NCBI GenBank assembly: GCA_900313125.1
Contig: OMPZ01000166.1
Location: forward strand, 1 to 9,281
Direction of reading: 5' to 3'
DNA: 9,281 nucleotides
DNA from: an uncultured Eubacteriales bacterium
GTDB lineage: Bacteria > Bacillota > Clostridia > Oscillospirales > Acutalibacteraceae
Numbering within the stretch: position 1 is the first letter of the stretch; every line of letters begins with the position of its first letter. The notes under the pieces were generated by a model, which saw nothing but the letters and a program-made list of their open reading frames with translations, had not been told where the DNA came from and made no database searches. Shown here piece after piece: positions 5,837 to 9,281 of the stretch. The translations under genes were made by a program, and so were the position numbers.

Positions 5837-7549
5837 TTATTCGTCCTCAACGGAGCTTGTCTCTTCGTTTGCTTCTGGGTCTGTATCTGTGTCGGAGGAC
5901 TTCTTGCGTCTGTCCGTATCTGCCTTTGAAGAGGTATCTGCGCCGAGACTTACCTTTATTTCTATTGTTGAACCATATTCGAGCTTATCGCCGGGGTTGT
6001 GAGCGTCGTAGCCTATAACGAGACCCTTCTTGATGGAATCGCTGTATTCAAATGACTGCGATGTGATGAAGCTCTCGTCGCCGAGAAGCTGTGCCGCCTG
6101 ATCGACCGTCTTTCCCTGAATAACGGGGAGTTCGCGCATTTTTGCTCCCTTACTAACGGTGATGTAGAGCGAGTAGCCCTGTGTCTCCTCCGTGTATGCC
6201 TCGGGGAACTGAGACGCGATGTAGCCTTCGGGAACGTCGCTGCTGAACTCCTCTTCAACAGCCTTGAGAAGCTGATAGTCGGAGGTCTTTCCGGCCTTTT
6301 CTACTGCTTCCTCGTACTTTACTCCGACAAGGTTAGGTACCGTTACCATTTCGCCGGTAACGCCCTCAGCGTCTGAATCGGAGGAATTTGCAGTCGGCGA
6401 GAACATAGCCGCGAACGGGTTGCCCTGCAGCCAGTATGTGCCGATTATAACGAAAAGAACAAGGAATACGATGCAGGAGATAACTCCCGGGAGTATCGAA
6501 TTACCCGATGATTTTTTCTTCTTGCTCGGGATATTGTCATCGTCATCATCGTCTGCGTCGGGACGGGAAAGCTCCGCCTGGATAGCCTTGACAGAAGGTG
6601 CGGCGGAAAGCTTCGCGCGCAGCTCGTCAAACGAGGAGATGCGCTTTTCCTGCTCGAACTGCAAGCCGCCGGCAAGTGCGGAGCGAACGTGAGGAGGAAG
6701 TTTTTTGTTTACGTTTGAGCTGATGAGCAGCTTGTTGTCTACCTTACGCTTCTCAACGTCCTCGGGAACGGTTCCCGTGAGCGCGTAGAAAAGCACAGCG
6801 GTAAAGCCGTAAATATCTGTGCTCTCGTCGAGCATGGAGAATTTGTCGTACTGTTCGGGAGCGGAGCAGCCCGAAATGAGCATACTTCTGAGGTCTGTAC
6901 CGACCTTTCTCATATCGGCGATACTGAAATTCTGGAGCTTGAGCTTGCCGGACTCCGTGACCTTGACGTTGCTCGGACCGATACCGTAGTGAGAAATACC
7001 GTTTTTATGCATCTCTTCGAGCGTGCTGAGCAGCGGCATGAAAAGGGGCTTTGCCTCCTCCCACTCGAGATGGCCGCCGTTATGTCTGATGTAGTCGGTG
7101 AAGGACGAAAGCTCTTCGATCTCTTCAACGACGTATGCCGTGTTGTTTTCGGTAAATATGTCAAGCACATTGCACGTTGCGGAGCAGTCCTTTAAACGAG
7201 CAAGCGTTCTGTTGTAATCAAGATATTTGTTCAGCAGTCTTTTGTAAACGGCTGTTTTTTCCGCTTTGACCCTGATCTCATAGCCTTCCTTGCTGCGCGC
7301 GCAAAGTCCGTTCGGAAGGAACTCGCGAATGATAACGGGGTTCTCTCTGTGCGCGTCGAAAGCCATATATTTTGTGCTTTCGTTATTGCTTGTCAGCTTT
7401 TTTCCGACGATGTATTTGTCGTTTTGAAGCTTTGCGCCAAGCGGCAAAAAAGGAAGGCTCTGACGGATGCTTCTGTCAAAGCCGCAGTTAGGGCATTTCT
7501 CTTCTTCGTCCCCAATGAATTTCATACAGCCGTAGCAAATTCTTGACAT
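5837..7549 (-). CDS. Zinc-ribbon / protein-kinase-like (pseudokinase) / PASTA transmembrane protein
   Basis: This 570-residue protein is built like a PASTA Ser/Thr kinase. An N-terminal zinc ribbon (Cys5-x2-Cys8, Cys19-x2-Cys22) precedes a kinase-like domain (about 44-315), an Asp run plus basic patch (331-347), a transmembrane helix (352-374), two extracellular PASTA domains (about 402-468 and 471-536) and an acidic tail. Kinase landmarks are recognisable but catalytically altered. The VAIK lysine position reads Arg75 ('VIIREFLP'); the HRD loop reads His187-Tyr188-Gly189 with Gly191 in place of the Lys; DFG reads Asn207-Phe208-Ser209; and the nucleotide-binding loop lacks its glycines. Asn194, Ala-Pro-Glu (230-232) and 'DIYGFT' (245-250) are retained. 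I therefore call it a probable pseudokinase that senses cell-wall fragments or lipid II through PASTA (family knowledge) and signals by binding. No PP2C phosphatase gene is adjacent. GGAGTG precedes the ATG by 7 nt. Confidence 0.85.
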   Translation of the reverse strand: MSRICYGCMKFIGDEEEKCPNCGFDRSIRQSLPFLPLGAKLQNDKYIVGKKLTSNNESTKYMAFDAHRENPVIIREFLPNGLCARSKEGYEIRVKAEKTAVYKRLLNKYLDYNRTLARLKDCSATCNVLDIFTENNTAYVVEEIEELSSFTDYIRHNGGHLEWEEAKPLFMPLLSTLEEMHKNGISHYGIGPSNVKVTESGKLKLQNFSIADMRKVGTDLRSMLISGCSAPEQYDKFSMLDESTDIYGFTAVLFYALTGTVPEDVEKRKVDNKLLISSNVNKKLPPHVRSALAGGLQFEQEKRISSFDELRAKLSAAPSVKAIQAELSRPDADDDDDDNIPSKKKKSSGNSILPGVISCIVFLVLFVIIGTYWLQGNPFAAMFSPTANSSDSDAEGVTGEMVTVPNLVGVKYEEAVEKAGKTSDYQLLKAVEEEFSSDVPEGYIASQFPEAYTEETQGYSLYITVSKGAKMRELPVIQGKTVDQAAQLLGDESFITSQSFEYSDSIKKGLVIGYDAHNPGDKLEYGSTIEIKVSLGADTSSKADTDRRKKSSDTDTDPEANEETSSVEDE

Positions 7550-7662
7550 CTCTTATCACTCCATAAAACCTTATATCGTATATCGATCACACCCGAACAG
7601 CCCTCAATCACGCGCGGACTATATCGGAGCTGTGAAAATAGCAAAATATTACATCTTAAAGA

Positions 7663-7692
7663 ATTATATCACATTACACGCAGAGAATACAA
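7663..7692 (-). promoter_or_regulatory. Promoter of the pseudokinase gene
   Basis: Minus-strand -35 TTGTAT (7692-7687), 18-bp spacer, perfect -10 TATAAT (7668-7663). The start near 7656 gives a leader of about 105 nt, long enough to hold regulatory structure, though I see no strong hairpin in it. Confidence 0.6.
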
Positions 7693-7713
7693 CATCATAG
7701 CTGTTAATAAAGA

Positions 7714-7727
7714 TTACAATGTTGTAA
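7714..7727. promoter_or_regulatory. Candidate operator palindrome TTACAATGTTGTAA
   Basis: Perfect 6-bp arms TTACAA and TTGTAA around TG sit between the -35 elements of the two divergent promoters. The core TTACA-N4-TGTAA matches the TTACA-N3-TGTAA site on the XRE promoter. Further ATTACA half-sites occur at 7648-7653 and 7673-7678. Confidence 0.4.
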
Positions 7728-7765
7728 CCTATATTTGCCGATGAATTTTTCTGACGACATGAAGA

Positions 7766-7794
7766 TTGAATTATTTTGTATGATATGGTAGAAT
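7766..7794 (+). promoter_or_regulatory. Promoter of the EEP-family gene (extended -10)
   Basis: -35 TTGAAT (7766-7771), 17-bp spacer, -10 TAGAAT (7789-7794) preceded by TGG, an extended -10. The start would be near 7801, directly at the ribosome binding site of the gene, so the leader would be only about 10 nt. Confidence 0.65.
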
Positions 7795-7800
7795 TATATC

Positions 7801-7806
7801 GGTGAG
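7801..7806 (+). promoter_or_regulatory. Ribosome binding site GGTGAG favouring ATG 7812
   Basis: GGTGAG ends 5 nt before ATG 7812. The alternative GTG at 7806 overlaps this site and has no site of its own at proper distance, so ATG 7812 is the better start. Confidence 0.55.
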
Positions 7807-7811
7807 TGAAC

Positions 7812-8525
7812 ATGGAGCTTAAAGTAGCGACCTATAATATCAGAGCCGGACTGAGCGACGGCTATTTTAAAAAGAAAAACTATTACAAGGCTGCCGAGGT
7901 CGTTACCGAGATAAACGCCGACGTTATCTCCCTCAACGAGGTCGGCAAGCGTATTCCCGAGCAGATAAGAGAACACGCCGGATTTTTAGCCGAGCAATGC
8001 GGATATAAATACTACCACTTTGCAAAGGCTGCCATGTTTGGTCCGTACCCATACGGAAACGCGCTGCTCAGCAAATACCCTATAGACAGACTGAGCGTGA
8101 TCCCGGTGAAGAAGTTTATAAATATCCTTCCCGGCATCTACGAGCCGCGCTGCATATTGTCCGCGCAGATCAGACTTGACAAGCCGCTGCGCGTTATCTG
8201 TACGCATTTGGGGCTTTTCCCGGACGAACAGCAGCTCGGCATCAGCAAGGTGACAGAGCTGCTCAAAGGCTCGTCTGTGCCGACTGTCTTTATGGGCGAC
8301 ATGAATATCAGCGGCTCAAAGCCGACTATCACGACGAAAATGGGGCTTAATATGCAAGACGCCTGCGTGCTGAGAGAAAGACACCTCAAAACGTACCCGT
8401 CAGCCCGCCCCACAAAACGTCTCGACTATATATTTGTGAACGATCCTATTGAAGTCCGCGACGTTTACGTTGTTGACGCGGCGGCGTCGGATCATCTGCC
8501 GCTTGTCGCCGAGATCAGTATTTAA
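7812..8525 (+). CDS. Endonuclease/exonuclease/phosphatase (EEP) family hydrolase
   Basis: This 237-residue protein (from ATG 7812) starts straight into the fold without a signal peptide, so it is predicted cytoplasmic. All EEP landmarks are present: 'TYNIRAG' with Asn9, 'SLNEVG' with metal-binding Glu43, 'YGNALLSKYP' (81-90), His132 in 'CTHLGLFPDEQ', Asp163 and Asn165 in 'MGDMN', Asp205 in 'RLDYIFV', and the terminal Ser-Asp227-His228 motif. It is thus probably an active, metal-dependent phosphodiester or phosphomonoester hydrolase. The family covers AP endonuclease, DNase I-like, sphingomyelinase and inositol-phosphatase enzymes. The 'THLGLFPDEQQLGISKVTELL' type spacing resembles the small uncharacterised metallohydrolase group rather than exodeoxyribonuclease III, so the substrate stays open. 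It is divergent from the pseudokinase gene, with which it shares a control region. Confidence 0.87.
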   Translation: MELKVATYNIRAGLSDGYFKKKNYYKAAEVVTEINADVISLNEVGKRIPEQIREHAGFLAEQCGYKYYHFAKAAMFGPYPYGNALLSKYPIDRLSVIPVKKFINILPGIYEPRCILSAQIRLDKPLRVICTHLGLFPDEQQLGISKVTELLKGSSVPTVFMGDMNISGSKPTITTKMGLNMQDACVLRERHLKTYPSARPTKRLDYIFVNDPIEVRDVYVVDAAASDHLPLVAEISI

Positions 8526-8580
8526 GGCAATATAATCTAACCGATACGGGAGATGACCTATCTACAGTATAATTACCATG

Positions 8581-8609
8581 TTATGTATTCACAGGCTTTT
8601 TTATATAAT
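8581..8609 (+). promoter_or_regulatory. Possible promoter of the 8630 gene
   Basis: A perfect -10 TATAAT (8604-8609) lies 17 bp after a weak -35-like TTATGT (8581-8586). Two more TATAAT hexamers at 8531-8536 and 8568-8573 lack plausible -35 partners. The 104-nt gap before the gene has no clear terminator, so read-through from the EEP gene is also possible. Confidence 0.4.
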
Positions 8610-8629
8610 TTGCTTTGGAGTGATGTTAG

Positions 8630-9187
8630 ATGTCTTTATCCGCAAAGGAGAAACAAAAAGGTAAAACGTCTGTAAAAAAAATAATAATAGTTCTGATCGT
8701 CATATCGGTGGTTCTTTTCCTGACTTTGTACTTCATTTATCCCCTATACCTTATGTTTTCCAAGCAAAACGTAAAGCTGAAGGAAAAAATGTTTAAAGCC
8801 TTATCCGACGGCGATACCGAGACGTTTTCTGCTATGTTTTCTTCCGGGGCTAAGGCTGACCCTGATTATGATGAGAATGTAAAAAAAGTTTTCGATTTAG
8901 TCGATGGTGAATTTACAGATGAATCGTGGCGCTGTATACGCAGGACTACTTATGTATCTGAATCGTATGACTTCGATTACGGAAAACTGACCAAGCTTGA
9001 ATGGCTGTATACATTTGAAAACATTCCTACCGATACGGGAAAGACATACGATTTTTATGTTCGGTACAGCCTTATCAACGATCACGAGCCGCAGTACAAA
9101 GGCGTCAGTTATTTTGCCGCGAGTGATGCTGACGATGCCAGCAATGTCATTATGATCGCGGCTGACAAAACGCGGCTGACAAAATAA
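8630..9187 (+). CDS. Single-pass membrane protein of unknown function (possibly DUF5104-like)
   Basis: This 185-residue protein has a basic N-terminus (1-17, many Lys), a transmembrane helix (about 18-43) and an extracytoplasmic alpha+beta domain. That domain begins with a helical part ('KEKMFKALSDGDTETFSAMF', 51-70), continues through 'VDGEFTDESW' and aromatic strands ('YDFDYGKL', 'EWLYTFENI', 'TYDFYVRYSLIN'), and has no catalytic motif I recognise. The order (helix of Lys/Ala/Leu, Phe-rich turn, Tyr-rich sheet) reminds me of DUF5104-type lipoproteins, but only weakly. The ATG is preceded by GGAGTGAT with 9 nt between GGAG and ATG, the same GGAGTGAT seen before the pseudokinase gene. The C-terminus is unusual: the last 10 codons are made by a 14-bp tandem duplication that shifts the frame (see 9157-9184). 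Codons are more A/T-rich than in the EEP gene. Confidence 0.75.
   Translation: MSLSAKEKQKGKTSVKKIIIVLIVISVVLFLTLYFIYPLYLMFSKQNVKLKEKMFKALSDGDTETFSAMFSSGAKADPDYDENVKKVFDLVDGEFTDESWRCIRRTTYVSESYDFDYGKLTKLEWLYTFENIPTDTGKTYDFYVRYSLINDHEPQYKGVSYFAASDADDASNVIMIAADKTRLTK
9157..9184 (+). repeat. Perfect 14-bp tandem duplication at the 3' end of the membrane-protein gene
   Basis: CGCGGCTGACAAAA occurs twice back to back (9157-9170 and 9171-9184). Fourteen is not a multiple of three, so the second copy is read in another frame (Thr-Arg-Leu-Thr-Lys) and meets TAA at 9185. With a single copy the frame would run on to TAA at 9208-9210. Confidence 0.9.
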
Positions 9188-9250
9188 GTAAAACTTCGTT
9201 CCAATGGTAAACAGATCTTCATTCCGATGATCCTGCCGTAAAACACAAAA
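9188..9250. other. Short non-coding stretch after the last gene
   Basis: I see no ORF with a ribosome binding site here. Bases 9188-9210 look like the former end of the 8630 gene, which would be coding if one copy of the 14-bp duplication were removed. Confidence 0.4.
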
Positions 9251-9275
9251 GAACGCACCTGATCAAGATGCGTCC
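9251..9275 (-). terminator. Hairpin terminator for a minus-strand gene beyond the right edge
   Basis: Arms 9251-9259 and 9267-9275 enclose a 7-nt loop. In minus-strand RNA all nine positions pair, two of them as G-U, and UUUU then GUGUUUU follows. In + strand RNA the same two positions would be A-C mismatches. The asymmetry points to a gene converging from the right, although partial use by the 8630 gene is possible because TTTT also follows on the + strand. Confidence 0.6.
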
Positions 9276-9281
9276 TTTTCA

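Noticed and set aside
6536..6560. Trinucleotide-like run encoding the Asp stretch of the pseudokinase
   Set aside because: It is a short acidic juxtamembrane patch with mixed GAT/GAC codons, not a long pure microsatellite, so no strong case for instability.

Overview
The window looks like chromosome from a Gram-positive anaerobe of the Clostridia, most likely an Oscillospiraceae/Ruminococcus-type gut bacterium. The signs are secreted proteins with cohesin-like and DUF11-type modules, an AmyE-like GH13 alpha-amylase lipoprotein, a Clostridia-style SecG, GGAGG-type ribosome binding sites and moderate GC content. The genus is inference. There are no rRNA or tRNA genes, phage or IS genes, or CRISPR repeats that I can see.

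Layout. Bases 1-611 hold the 3' end of a large secreted beta-sandwich (DUF11-like) protein on the + strand. It converges on a long minus-strand block and is separated from it by a bidirectional terminator. In transcription order the minus block runs: histidine phosphatase (5004-4297), alpha-amylase lipoprotein (4293-2803, only 3 nt away), then secG (2708-2460) with its own strong promoter and a terminator. Next come two paralogous membrane-anchored cohesin-like proteins (2402-1530 and 1518-649). An XRE-type regulator (5088-5789, +) is divergent from the phosphatase and ends at a good terminator. It converges on a 570-residue zinc-ribbon / degenerate kinase / PASTA membrane protein (7549-5837, -). 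A 262-nt divergent intergenic region with a promoter on each strand separates that gene from an endonuclease/exonuclease/phosphatase-fold enzyme (7812-8525, +). An unrecognised single-pass membrane protein follows (8630-9187, +). A hairpin at the right edge appears to terminate a minus-strand gene lying outside the window.

Themes. Most of the window concerns the cell surface: protein export (SecG), starch breakdown at the membrane (amylase lipoprotein), two cohesin-like anchored proteins, a DUF11 surface protein and a PASTA-domain transmembrane sensor. The most interesting items are (1) the kinase-like protein, in which the lysine, the HRD aspartate and the DFG aspartate are all replaced although the fold, the APE motif and two PASTA domains are kept; (2) a perfect 14-bp tandem duplication that shifts the reading frame at the extreme 3' end of the last gene; (3) a shared TTACA-N3/4-TGTAA palindrome in the regulator promoter and in the pseudokinase/EEP intergenic region, which suggests a local regulon; and (4) the tandem cohesin-like pair, whose first gene starts at a TTG just after a terminator hairpin.
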